Shown: positions 1 to 5,021 of the stretch, one piece after another
How the letters are laid out: the number at the start of each line of letters is the position of its first letter
Position numbering within the stretch: position 1 is the first letter of the stretch
Assembly (NCBI GenBank): GCA_017452405.1
Contig: JAFTMM010000003.1
Coordinates: 1-5,021 of the forward strand
DNA from: Clostridia bacterium
GTDB lineage: Bacteria; Bacillota; Clostridia; Christensenellales; Pumilibacteraceae
Direction of reading: 5' to 3'
Length of the DNA stretch: 5,021 nt
Notes under the pieces: generated by a model
Told to the model about the DNA's origin: nothing
The model's input: the letters and a program-made list of their open reading frames with translations, nothing else
Database searches by the model: none
Position numbers and translations under genes: made by a program

Positions 1-639
1 GAAAAGGCGGTGCTTGAACAGCTTATAAAACAAGAGGATAGACAGTATAAAGTCAAAGAAGAAAACATTGACATTATTAACCGAAAGTGTCATGATCTAA
101 AACACCAACTTTCCGAAATACGCAAACTTGACGAAAGCGGTAATCGTGAAAACATAAAAGAAATCGAGAATGCCATCTTGATTTACGATAGATTTGCAAA
201 GACGGGAAATAAAGCGCTTGATATCATACTTTCTGAAAAGAGTCTTCTTTGCGAAAAATACGGTATTAGGTTTACGTATATGGCGGACGGATCGTTGCTT
301 GACAGTATGAGCCCGACAGACGTTGCTACCGTTTTTGGTAACGCTCTTGACAATTGCATAGAGTATCTGCAAAAAGCAGACGTGGAAAAGTGCATAATGG
401 GCTTGCAGATTTTCGGCAATGCGGATATGGTTACCGTACATATTGAAAATTGGTGTGGTGATGCTCCCGAAATGTCAGACGGATTGCCGGTTACAACAAA
501 AGACGATAAAAATTTTCACGGCTATGGTATGAAGAGTATAAAATACATCGTGGAAAGGTACAACGGAAATATGGTAGTAAATACTACTAATAATCGTTTT
601 AGTCTCGATTTATTGTTCTCATTTAAGAAAAATACATAA
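1..639 (+). CDS. GHKL-type sensor histidine kinase (AgrC-like), C-terminal part; 5' end outside the window
   Basis: The frame is open from base 1, so the gene starts upstream; the GTG at base 10 is only an internal valine codon. The visible 212 codons are the kinase core. A charged helical stretch leads into the H-box CHDLKHQL (probable phosphoacceptor His at 91-93, codon 31). The N-box GNALDNCIEYL (Asn codons 114 and 118) and the G-box HGYGMKSI (codons 173-180) form the GHKL ATP-binding site. The protein ends right after the last strand of this domain (FSLDLLFSF), as in AgrC-type kinases. Family knowledge: such kinases have an N-terminal multi-helix membrane sensor and phosphorylate LytTR-domain response regulators, often in peptide signalling. 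The sensor half and any regulator gene are not visible. It lies 115 bp upstream of the GH3 gene in the same direction, with no clear terminator between. Sure of the class, not of the signal. Confidence 0.9.
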   Translation, partial: EKAVLEQLIKQEDRQYKVKEENIDIINRKCHDLKHQLSEIRKLDESGNRENIKEIENAILIYDRFAKTGNKALDIILSEKSLLCEKYGIRFTYMADGSLLDSMSPTDVATVFGNALDNCIEYLQKADVEKCIMGLQIFGNADMVTVHIENWCGDAPEMSDGLPVTTKDDKNFHGYGMKSIKYIVERYNGNMVVNTTNNRFSLDLLFSFKKNT

Positions 640-650
640 AATTTGTTATT

Positions 651-679
651 TTTGCCAACATATAAGCAAAATTTGCCAA
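651..679 (+). promoter_or_regulatory. Paired direct repeat TTTGCCAA, candidate LytTR-type operator
   Basis: Two exact 8-bp copies of TTTGCCAA lie at 651-658 and 672-679, 21 bp start to start (13 bp between), so they sit on the same face of the helix two turns apart. LytTR regulators of the AgrA/VirR type bind pairs of roughly 9-bp direct repeats with 12-13 bp between them, just upstream of a weak -35. That geometry fits here: the second copy ends 4 bp before the expected -35 position. The neighbouring AgrC-like kinase supports the idea. The repeat is seen directly; the regulator is inferred. The bases do not obviously match the AgrA consensus. Confidence 0.5.
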
Positions 680-683
680 AACT

Positions 684-712
684 CCCACTTTTTTTAGGCG
701 TTGTGATATTAT
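684..712 (+). promoter_or_regulatory. Candidate activator-dependent promoter for the GH3 operon
   Basis: A -10-like TATTAT lies at 707-712. Seventeen bases upstream, the -35 position (684-689, CCCACT) bears no likeness to TTGACA, as is usual for promoters that need an activator bound next to the -35. The paired TTTGCCAA repeats end at 679. Transcription would start near 718-720, leaving a leader of about 35 bases with the ribosome-binding site. TATTAT is also the core of the palindrome at 703-715. This is a reading by eye. Confidence 0.35.
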
Positions 713-737
713 CACTACAAGGCTAATGCCTAAAAAA
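690..737. repeat. Nested inverted repeats upstream of the GH3 gene
   Basis: A perfect 10-bp inverted repeat has arms TTTTTTAGGC (690-699) and GCCTAAAAAA (728-737). Between them lies a second palindrome, GTGATA-T-TATCAC (703-715, 6-bp arms around one base). The inner palindrome covers the proposed -10 box, so it could be a repressor operator. The outer arms flank the proposed transcription start, which argues for a DNA-level role unless transcription reads through from the kinase gene. There is no T-run after the 3' arm, so it is not an intrinsic terminator. Confidence 0.45.
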
Positions 738-741
738 TATA

Positions 742-748
742 AAGGAGG
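742..748 (+). promoter_or_regulatory. Strong Shine-Dalgarno deciding the GH3 start
   Basis: AAGGAGG is followed by a 6-base spacer and ATG at 755. It fixes the start of the GH3 reading frame and implies high translation. The encoded N-terminus begins with a membrane anchor, which agrees with this start. Confidence 0.85.
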
Positions 749-754
749 AATGTA

Positions 755-1531
755 ATGAAAATTACAAATTTTGGCAAAACGCAGATGTGGCGTGTTTTAA
801 CTGTTATTTTTGCGTTTTTGCTTACGATTTTTATTGAAGGAACTGTTATCGCAAATCAGTATTCCAATAAGATTAACGGGTTCTTGAACATCCCGAGCTC
901 TGAATTGGTGGAAACGGAAGAATCAACAGAAACGCCTATATATTTCAAGAGTGACTTTACGACGGCTAAGGAAGTGTGGGAGCACAACACTGAAGTTGCA
1001 AAGCGATTGGAAACAGAAGGCGCTGCATTGTTGAAAAACGAGAACGATGCTCTTCCTCTTACCAAGGGAGCAAAGGTAACGGTCTTCGGTAGATCGAGCG
1101 TTGACATGGTTAAGGCAAAGGATTCAAACTCGAAAGGTTCGAACGTTGACCTGAAGACGCAGTTTGAAACGAACGGAAGGCTGAGCATAAACCCTACGTT
1201 ATACGAGGCTTATAAAAACTGTGGCGTAAGTGGGACTCGTGTAAAGGGCGCAGGTTTTGGTAAAAGCGATCCTACAACCTGTTCAATTTTAGAAGCGCCC
1301 ATGTCCGTGTATACAGATGAGGTGAGAACCTCTTATGCTAACTATGACGATGCTGCAATCGTTATCGTAGCACGTGACGGCGGTGAGGGTGCCGATCCCA
1401 ACCCTGCAATAGCGGCTGATGGCGACAAACAATATCTTGCACTGCAACAGCAGGAAAAAGATATGATAAAGGAAGCAACAGACAACTTCGACAAAGTTAT
1501 TCTTCTCGTTAATACTATAAATATGATGTAG
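755..1531 (+). CDS. Upstream open segment of the broken GH3: anchor plus most of the GH3 C-terminal domain
   Basis: 258 codons read before the first TAG. Residues 12-34 are one hydrophobic segment after a short K-containing start, an uncleaved signal anchor or signal peptide. From about residue 70 the sequence matches the opening of the GH3 C-terminal domain: EVAKRLETEGAALLKNE, then LPLTKGAKVTVFG. The DDAAIVIVARDGGEGADPN stretch corresponds to the loop that carries the general acid/base Glu in many GH3 enzymes; Glu211 in GGEGAD is the candidate here. The segment stops at VILLVNTINMM, just before the conserved strand and glycine loop that complete the fold. Alone it holds no catalytic nucleophile and would probably be an unstable, secreted or membrane-bound fragment. 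Automatic annotation would likely report it as a separate short gene. Confidence 0.75.
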   Translation: MKITNFGKTQMWRVLTVIFAFLLTIFIEGTVIANQYSNKINGFLNIPSSELVETEESTETPIYFKSDFTTAKEVWEHNTEVAKRLETEGAALLKNENDALPLTKGAKVTVFGRSSVDMVKAKDSNSKGSNVDLKTQFETNGRLSINPTLYEAYKNCGVSGTRVKGAGFGKSDPTTCSILEAPMSVYTDEVRTSYANYDDAAIVIVARDGGEGADPNPAIAADGDKQYLALQQQEKDMIKEATDNFDKVILLVNTINMM

Positions 1532-1597
1532 CTTAGCGAATTGGATTAGCTTTGAATAGATGCTTTCTTGTTTATTGGTGGCACCGGAGGATATTGA
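1529..1597 (+). other. Cluster of four in-frame nonsense codons within the GH3 frame
   Basis: Codons 259 (TAG), 265 (TAG), 267 (TGA) and 281 (TGA) stand where the family pattern predicts Glu, Glu, Gly and Gly. Around them the protein reads normally: MM-x-LSELD-x-L-x-IDAFLFIGGTGGY-x-LYAIADILTG, with x the stops. GAG to TAG and GGA to TGA are all first-position G-to-T changes. Other GGA, GAA and GGT codons in the same stretch are intact. The expected residues are inferred from recall of GH3 domains; for codon 259 Gln (CAG) is also possible. Codons 259 and 281 are the best supported by conservation. Confidence 0.8.
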
Positions 1598-1648
1598 TTA
1601 TACGCAATTGCGGACATTCTTACCGGCGTTACTAACCCTTCCGGAAAA

Positions 1649-3751
1649 TTGGCGAATGTATACGCTACCAGCTCTCTTTCCGCGCCTGCAATGGAGAACT
1701 TCGGTGATTTTACGTATTCTAATACGGATGCTTTGAACAGCGAATTGCAGACTGCTTATGGTGGAGCATCGAATGTCGCAAGATATACCAAGTACGTTGT
1801 GTATTCCGAAGGTATTTACGTAGGATATAAATACTATGAAACCCGTTACGAAGATGCAATCCTTGGTAAAGGAAATGCGAGCGACGCTATTGGATCTTCT
1901 ACCGGAAACGCGTGGAACTATGCTGATGAAGTTGTATATCCTTTCGGTTATGGTCTTTCCTATACTACTTTCACCCAGACTTTAGATAAAGTAGAAACCA
2001 TAAACGATGGCAAGAGCTTTGAAGTAACCGTTACCGTAAAGAATACTGGAAGCGTTGCAGGCAAGAGCGTTGTTGAAATTTACGGACAGTCCGAATATAC
2101 CGAATTCGATAAGACTAACGATATTGAAAAATCCGCGGTAAATCTCGTTGGATTTGAAAAGACTAAAGAACTTACCGCTGGTGAAAGCCAGACTGTAAAG
2201 GTAACCGTAAACAAATACGACCTTGCAGTTTATGACAGCAATGTAAACAAGGGGTACATTTTCGAAGAAGGTGATTATTATCTTTCCCTCGGCTTTGACA
2301 GCCACGATGCGCTTAACAACATTTTGGCAGCAAAAGGAAAGACTAATCTTGTAGATTCTTTCGGCAACTCAGTTATCGGTGATGCTAATAAGACTTATCT
2401 TTGGAAACAGGACAGTACCGACACTGAAATGTTTAAGTATAGCGAGACCACAAAGAGTCGTGTAACCAACCAGTTTGACGACGTTGATTTGAATTATTAT
2501 GGAAATAATCTCGTTACGTACCTTTCCAGAAGCGATTGGAAAAATACGTATCCCGAGCCTTTACAGCTTACCGCAAATCAGCAGATGATCGAAGGACTTA
2601 AGTTTACTTATAGAAAGAGCACTAATACCGATACTTCTGCCTTTAAGCAAGAACAGGATAACGGCATGACGCTTGCTATGATGATTGGCGCAGACTACGA
2701 AGATTCCTATTGGGATACGCTGATCGATCAGATGTCTATTGACGATATGCTCACTGCGGTAGCAAGAGCTTGTAAGATTGAAATTAAGTCTATTGGTAAA
2801 CCGTTGAACTACTTACAGGATACCCCTACGGGATTCAATAAGAATAGTTATTACGTGAACTATGCTGGTTATACCTTTGCTGACGTGGACGAAATGACCG
2901 AGTATAAACCCCCTCAATATCCCACTGAGCCTGTTACTGCAGGTACCTTTAATAAGGAATTATTACAGGAACTCGGTGATGCATTTGGTGAAGACGGTCT
3001 TTGGCTTAACGTTCACCATCATTATGCACCCGGTGCAAACCTTCACAGAACTCCTTATTCGGGCAGAAACTTCGAGTATTACTCTGAAGACGCATTCCTT
3101 TCCAGCGAAATGGTTGCTTATCAAGTAAGAGGCGCTCGTATTAAAGGATTGATTACTTACGTTAAGCACTTCGTTGCTAACGATCAGGAAATGAACAGAA
3201 CGGGCGTATCCACGTTTATGACCGAACAGACTTTCCGTGAGGTATATCTCCGCGGATTCGAAGGATGCTTTACAAAGTTCTACGAGGAAGGTAATTCTAC
3301 TAATGCATTGATGGGCGGATTTAACCGTATCGGTGTAGTTTGGGACGGCGCTCACAAGGGTCTGATGACTAACCTTCTTACGGATGAATGGGGCTTCCTC
3401 GGTATGTCTGATACTGACATGGCTGCATGGACTCACATGGAAGCAAAGAGTGGGGTAATGGCAGGCACCACCGATTTCGCTATCACCAACGACAGCAGAG
3501 CTAACGAAATTCTTACCGACTTGGAAACCGATGCTGATCTTTATGCAGCGTTGCGTGAAGCAGTGAAGAGAAATCTCTACGTTATAGCAAACAGTCAGGA
3601 AATGAACGGTATTTCTTCGACCATGAAACTCGTTCCTATTGCAACGTGGTATCAGATCTTATTGACTGTGCTGGATATCATATTCGGCGTACTCCTTGTA
3701 GGCTGTGCCACAATGCTCGTGTTGAAAACCAGAAAGGAGGATAAGGAGTAA
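1649..3751 (+). CDS. Downstream open segment of the broken GH3: domain tail, Fn3-like domain, catalytic barrel, C-terminal anchor
   Basis: The frame reopens after the TGA at 1595. The TTG at 1649 is only the first formal start codon and has no Shine-Dalgarno; codons 282-298 before it already match the family, so it is not a real gene start. In whole-frame numbering, APAMENFGDF and PFGYGLSY finish the sandwich domain, and an Fn3-like domain follows (about 410-500). The catalytic barrel keeps Asp689 (QDTPTGF, equivalent to the DGP motif), APGANLHRTPYSGRNFEYYSED (Arg765, Arg771 region), KHFVANDQE (Lys804, His805), and a nucleophile region GMSDTDM where alignment spacing favours Asp888 over Asp886. 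Residues about 966-990 are a membrane helix followed by the basic tail KTRKEDKE, which puts the C-terminus in the cytoplasm and the enzyme outside. All active-site elements on this side look intact. The fragment lacks a signal peptide of its own. Confidence 0.75.
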   Translation: MANVYATSSLSAPAMENFGDFTYSNTDALNSELQTAYGGASNVARYTKYVVYSEGIYVGYKYYETRYEDAILGKGNASDAIGSSTGNAWNYADEVVYPFGYGLSYTTFTQTLDKVETINDGKSFEVTVTVKNTGSVAGKSVVEIYGQSEYTEFDKTNDIEKSAVNLVGFEKTKELTAGESQTVKVTVNKYDLAVYDSNVNKGYIFEEGDYYLSLGFDSHDALNNILAAKGKTNLVDSFGNSVIGDANKTYLWKQDSTDTEMFKYSETTKSRVTNQFDDVDLNYYGNNLVTYLSRSDWKNTYPEPLQLTANQQMIEGLKFTYRKSTNTDTSAFKQEQDNGMTLAMMIGADYEDSYWDTLIDQMSIDDMLTAVARACKIEIKSIGKPLNYLQDTPTGFNKNSYYVNYAGYTFADVDEMTEYKPPQYPTEPVTAGTFNKELLQELGDAFGEDGLWLNVHHHYAPGANLHRTPYSGRNFEYYSEDAFLSSEMVAYQVRGARIKGLITYVKHFVANDQEMNRTGVSTFMTEQTFREVYLRGFEGCFTKFYEEGNSTNALMGGFNRIGVVWDGAHKGLMTNLLTDEWGFLGMSDTDMAAWTHMEAKSGVMAGTTDFAITNDSRANEILTDLETDADLYAALREAVKRNLYVIANSQEMNGISSTMKLVPIATWYQILLTVLDIIFGVLLVGCATMLVLKTRKEDKE
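3733..3748 (+). promoter_or_regulatory. Tandem Shine-Dalgarno sequences inside the GH3 3' end
   Basis: AAAGGAGG (3733-3740) and AAGGAG (3743-3748) encode the last GH3 residues and precede the ATG at 3754. The second has the better spacing (5 bases). The GH3 stop and this ATG are 2 bases apart, so the two genes are probably translationally coupled, with the extra upstream site perhaps holding ribosomes nearby. Confidence 0.7.
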
Positions 3752-3753
3752 TT

Positions 3754-4143
3754 ATGAGTATCGATCTTAAGAATAAATCTAAGGGCTGGTATATATTTGC
3801 CGCTTCTGCGGTGTGCGCTTTAATATCGTTGATTATATATATTGCGCGTGGAGGTGATATCTTCACGACTGTCATTCCCGTAGCAGTAATCCTTAGTATT
3901 TTTGGTATTCTTCTTAACGTATTATTACTGTTAAAACCTATCAAACCGCTTGAAATCGTTCCCTTTGTTCTTTACTTAATTTCGCTGGTGATATTCTTCG
4001 GCTCCGAAATTGAGTTTATAGGTAACGTTGCTTACGGAACGGATGGTCAGTCTATTACTGCTGACTTTATCCTTATAGCGGTATTCGGATTTATATCCGT
4101 AATTTGCGGAATGGTTGCTGCTATAATGAAAATTGAAAAGTAA
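3754..4143 (+). CDS. Small four-helix membrane protein coupled to the GH3 gene
   Basis: The 129-residue product has four predicted membrane segments at about 11-31, 38-60, 66-86 and 104-126, a lysine-rich N-terminus (KNKSKGW) and a basic end (MKIEK), consistent with both ends in the cytoplasm. The loop between helices 3 and 4 (about 87-103, acidic and Gly/Asn-containing) would face outside. I recognise no catalytic motif and no named family. It starts 2 bp after the GH3 stop behind a strong Shine-Dalgarno, so it is almost certainly expressed with the GH3 enzyme. A role as membrane partner, chaperone or organiser of the anchored hydrolase is inference from position only. The reading frame is clean, and the start is well fixed by the ribosome-binding site. 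Confidence 0.85.
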   Translation: MSIDLKNKSKGWYIFAASAVCALISLIIYIARGGDIFTTVIPVAVILSIFGILLNVLLLLKPIKPLEIVPFVLYLISLVIFFGSEIEFIGNVAYGTDGQSITADFILIAVFGFISVICGMVAAIMKIEK

Positions 4144-4173
4144 TTCTTTTCATTTGATTAAATATTGAAATGG

Positions 4174-4214
4174 TGGGTTCGGACGGAGGTTAATGAGATC
4201 TCCGTCCGAGCTTA
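4174..4214 (+). repeat. Strong intergenic hairpin between the membrane protein and esterase genes
   Basis: Arms TCGGACGGAG (4179-4188) and CTCCGTCCGA (4200-4209) pair perfectly over 10 bp around an 11-base loop. In RNA the stem extends outward to 4174/4214 with two further Watson-Crick and three G-U pairs. No T-run follows on either strand, so it does not look like a classic Rho-independent terminator. It could be an mRNA stability or processing element separating expression of the two genes, or a translational control element, since it contains GGAGG (4185-4189) and an ATG in its loop. Confidence 0.6.
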
Positions 4215-4234
4215 AACCTAAAAAGGACGATTAA
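4193..4234 (+). CDS. Possible 13-codon leader ORF ahead of the esterase gene
   Basis: The ATG at 4193 opens MRSPSELKPKKDD and stops at TAA 4232-4234, which overlaps the ATG of the next gene by one base (TAATG), an arrangement typical of translational coupling. GGAGG at 4185-4189 precedes it but only 3 bases away, which is short. Both this site and the start codon lie inside the hairpin at 4174-4214. The peptide has no recognisable features. It may be real coupling or simple chance; the short length gives little statistical weight. Confidence 0.2.
   Translation: MRSPSELKPKKDD
4222..4227 (+). promoter_or_regulatory. Ribosome-binding site of the esterase gene
   Basis: AAAGGA lies 6 bases before the ATG at 4234. 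It is weaker than the sites of the GH3 and small membrane protein genes, but it supports this start, which is followed directly by a short basic N-terminus and the first membrane helix. Confidence 0.55.
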
Positions 4235-5021
4235 TGAAAATTGCAGAAAAAATTAAATCTGTACGAATGAGTGATCGAATTGCTTTTTTTGTAACATGTT
4301 GCATATCCATAATTTCAGCCGTTGATGTCGTTCGTTATGCTGTGCTTGGCAATCCTGTGGCATTCGTTACAATGCTGGTGGTGAATCTGCTTTTTATTCT
4401 TTGCGCTTTAACTGCGGGAATGGGAAGGGTACATCCGTTGTACTTAGTAGTTGCGGTATTTGGATTTATTTTGTTTGGCTTAACAAATAATATTGGGACT
4501 ACGGTCTTTAATATTACTTTTATGTTTCAGGCGATTGTTTCCACCCTCGGAGGTATTGTGGGAACAATATTCTGTATTAAAGAAAAGCTTTTCCCGAAGA
4601 AAATCTTTGCCGTATTTTCGGCAATTATATTAGTTATCGTCGTATTCTTTATCGCTTTATGGGGAACAAATATAAATATTTCGGACAATACAACGGAATT
4701 CAAACAAGAATTCTGGTCAGTACCTGATATATACGAAACTGATGTTCCTGAAAAAGGTAGAGTGGAGAAATTAAATTACACTACAAAATCTTATGCCGTA
4801 GATGGTAGAAGTGTACAAAAGTCCGCTTACGTTTATATTCCTTATGGATATGATGAAGCGGCTCAGTACGAAATACTGTATCTTTTGCACGGTACGGGTG
4901 ATGACGAGACCTCATGGCTTATAGAGCATATGGAAAATAAAATGATGCTTGATAATCTTATTTATAATCATAAAATTAATCCACTTATTGTCGTGACACC
5001 TACTTTTTATGTGGAAAATGA
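4234..5021 (+). CDS. Membrane-anchored CE1/esterase-D-type alpha/beta hydrolase, 3' end outside the window
   Basis: The frame is open for 262 codons to the window end. After a basic N-terminus (KIAEKIKSVRMSDR) come about five hydrophobic segments (roughly 16-36, 43-64, 70-89, 93-116, 127-147). An odd number of helices with the N-terminus inside places the rest outside the cell. From about residue 180 the sequence follows putative-esterase (PF00756/CE1-like) proteins: a beta-strand pattern ending in AYVYIPYGYD, then EILYLLHGTGDDETSWL (oxyanion-hole HG at 219-220) and the next strand NPLIVVTPTF. The Gly-x-Ser-x-Gly nucleophile elbow and the Asp/His of the triad would lie beyond the window. Known members deacylate plant polysaccharides (feruloyl, acetyl) or act as S-formylglutathione hydrolases or mycolyltransferases; a surface location favours polysaccharide or envelope deacylation. 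It follows the small membrane protein by 90 bp and may belong to the same operon. Confidence 0.8.
   Translation, partial: MKIAEKIKSVRMSDRIAFFVTCCISIISAVDVVRYAVLGNPVAFVTMLVVNLLFILCALTAGMGRVHPLYLVVAVFGFILFGLTNNIGTTVFNITFMFQAIVSTLGGIVGTIFCIKEKLFPKKIFAVFSAIILVIVVFFIALWGTNINISDNTTEFKQEFWSVPDIYETDVPEKGRVEKLNYTTKSYAVDGRSVQKSAYVYIPYGYDEAAQYEILYLLHGTGDDETSWLIEHMENKMMLDNLIYNHKINPLIVVTPTFYVEN

Larger units (their letters stand above)
755..3751 (+). pseudogene. Domain-permuted, membrane-anchored GH3 glycoside hydrolase interrupted by four in-frame stops
   Basis: One frame of 998 codons runs from the ATG at 755 to the TAA at 3749-3751, broken only by TAG 1529, TAG 1547, TGA 1553 and TGA 1595 (codons 259, 265, 267, 281). 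There is no frameshift: reading through the stops gives a normal end of the GH3 C-terminal domain. Domain order is an N-terminal membrane helix (about 12-34), GH3 C-terminal sandwich (about 70-340), the PFGYGLSY motif (396-403), Fn3-like domain (about 410-500), linker, GH3 catalytic barrel (about 650-950) and C-terminal membrane helix (about 966-990). This swapped order is known for some clostridial beta-glucosidases, for example Butyrivibrio fibrisolvens BglA. The intact enzyme would sit outside the cell, anchored at both ends, and cleave beta-glycosides or related sugars. Substrate cannot be told from sequence. As written, no full-length protein can be made. Recent inactivation or a sequence error are the main explanations. 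Confidence 0.85.

Noticed and set aside
690..737. Intrinsic terminator for the kinase gene
   Set aside because: The 3' arm is followed by TATAAAGGAGG, with no T-run, and the stem ends in A-T pairs; it overlaps the promoter core of the next gene.
1529..1597. Genetic-code recoding or programmed readthrough (TGA as Gly, TAG as Glu or Gln)
   Set aside because: Both TAG and TGA would need recoding, yet neither occurs in frame anywhere else in about 4.8 kb of coding sequence, while GGA and GAG codons are used normally. Four readthrough events in 23 codons would yield almost no product.
1511..1650. Diversity-generating retroelement target or template
   Set aside because: Such elements change adenines of a template. 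Here the inferred changes are G-to-T, there is no second copy of the segment in the window, and no reverse transcriptase is visible.
1649..1651. TTG at 1649 as the true start of a separate gene
   Set aside because: No Shine-Dalgarno precedes it, and the in-frame codons upstream (LYAIADILTG, NPSGK) already match the GH3 domain, so it is an internal leucine codon.
2963..3436. 157-codon minus-strand open frame opposite the GH3 catalytic domain
   Set aside because: It lies wholly opposite conserved GH3 motifs, has no convincing ribosome-binding site and its product resembles nothing; it is a shadow frame. The same holds for the minus-strand frames at 97-441, 183-419, 856-1188, 1982-2305 and 3678-3944.
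4696..4713. GAATTC direct repeat in the esterase gene
   Set aside because: Two six-base copies 12 bp apart encode the plain linker EFKQEF after the last membrane helix; there is no sign of a regulatory or mobile-element role.

Overview
The window looks like a piece of a Bacillota (Clostridia-type) genome of moderately low GC. Signs are strong AAGGAGG ribosome-binding sites, TAA stops on all three visible gene ends, an AgrC-like GHKL kinase and a domain-permuted family 3 glycoside hydrolase of the kind known from rumen and gut Clostridia. All recognisable genes lie on the plus strand. The exact taxon cannot be read from the sequence.

Layout. 1-639 is the 3' part of a GHKL sensor histidine kinase whose sensor half lies upstream of the window. 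640-754 is a dense regulatory gap: two TTTGCCAA direct repeats 21 bp apart, a candidate -10 box, a 10-bp inverted repeat around a smaller palindrome, and a strong Shine-Dalgarno. 755-3751 is one 998-codon frame for a membrane-anchored, circularly permuted GH3 enzyme (C-terminal sandwich domain first, then Fn3-like domain, then catalytic barrel). It is broken by four in-frame stop codons packed into 69 bp (1529-1597), while the frame and all catalytic-barrel motifs are preserved on both sides. 3754-4143 encodes a four-helix membrane protein tightly coupled to the GH3 gene. 4144-4233 holds a strong hairpin and a possible 13-codon leader ORF. 4234 to the window end is a gene that runs off the edge: five membrane helices followed by the start of a CE1/esterase-D-type alpha/beta hydrolase domain.

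Together the genes suggest a cell-surface glycan-processing module: a membrane-tethered GH3 glycosidase, a small membrane partner, and a membrane-tethered esterase that may remove acyl groups, placed beside a two-component sensor of the type that signals to LytTR regulators. The direct repeats next to the GH3 promoter have the geometry of LytTR sites, so control of the GH3 operon by the neighbouring system is a reasonable inference. The most striking observation is the nonsense cluster in the GH3 gene. Each stop is one first-position G-to-T change from the residue expected for the family, which points to very recent inactivation or a localised sequence or assembly error rather than an old decayed pseudogene.
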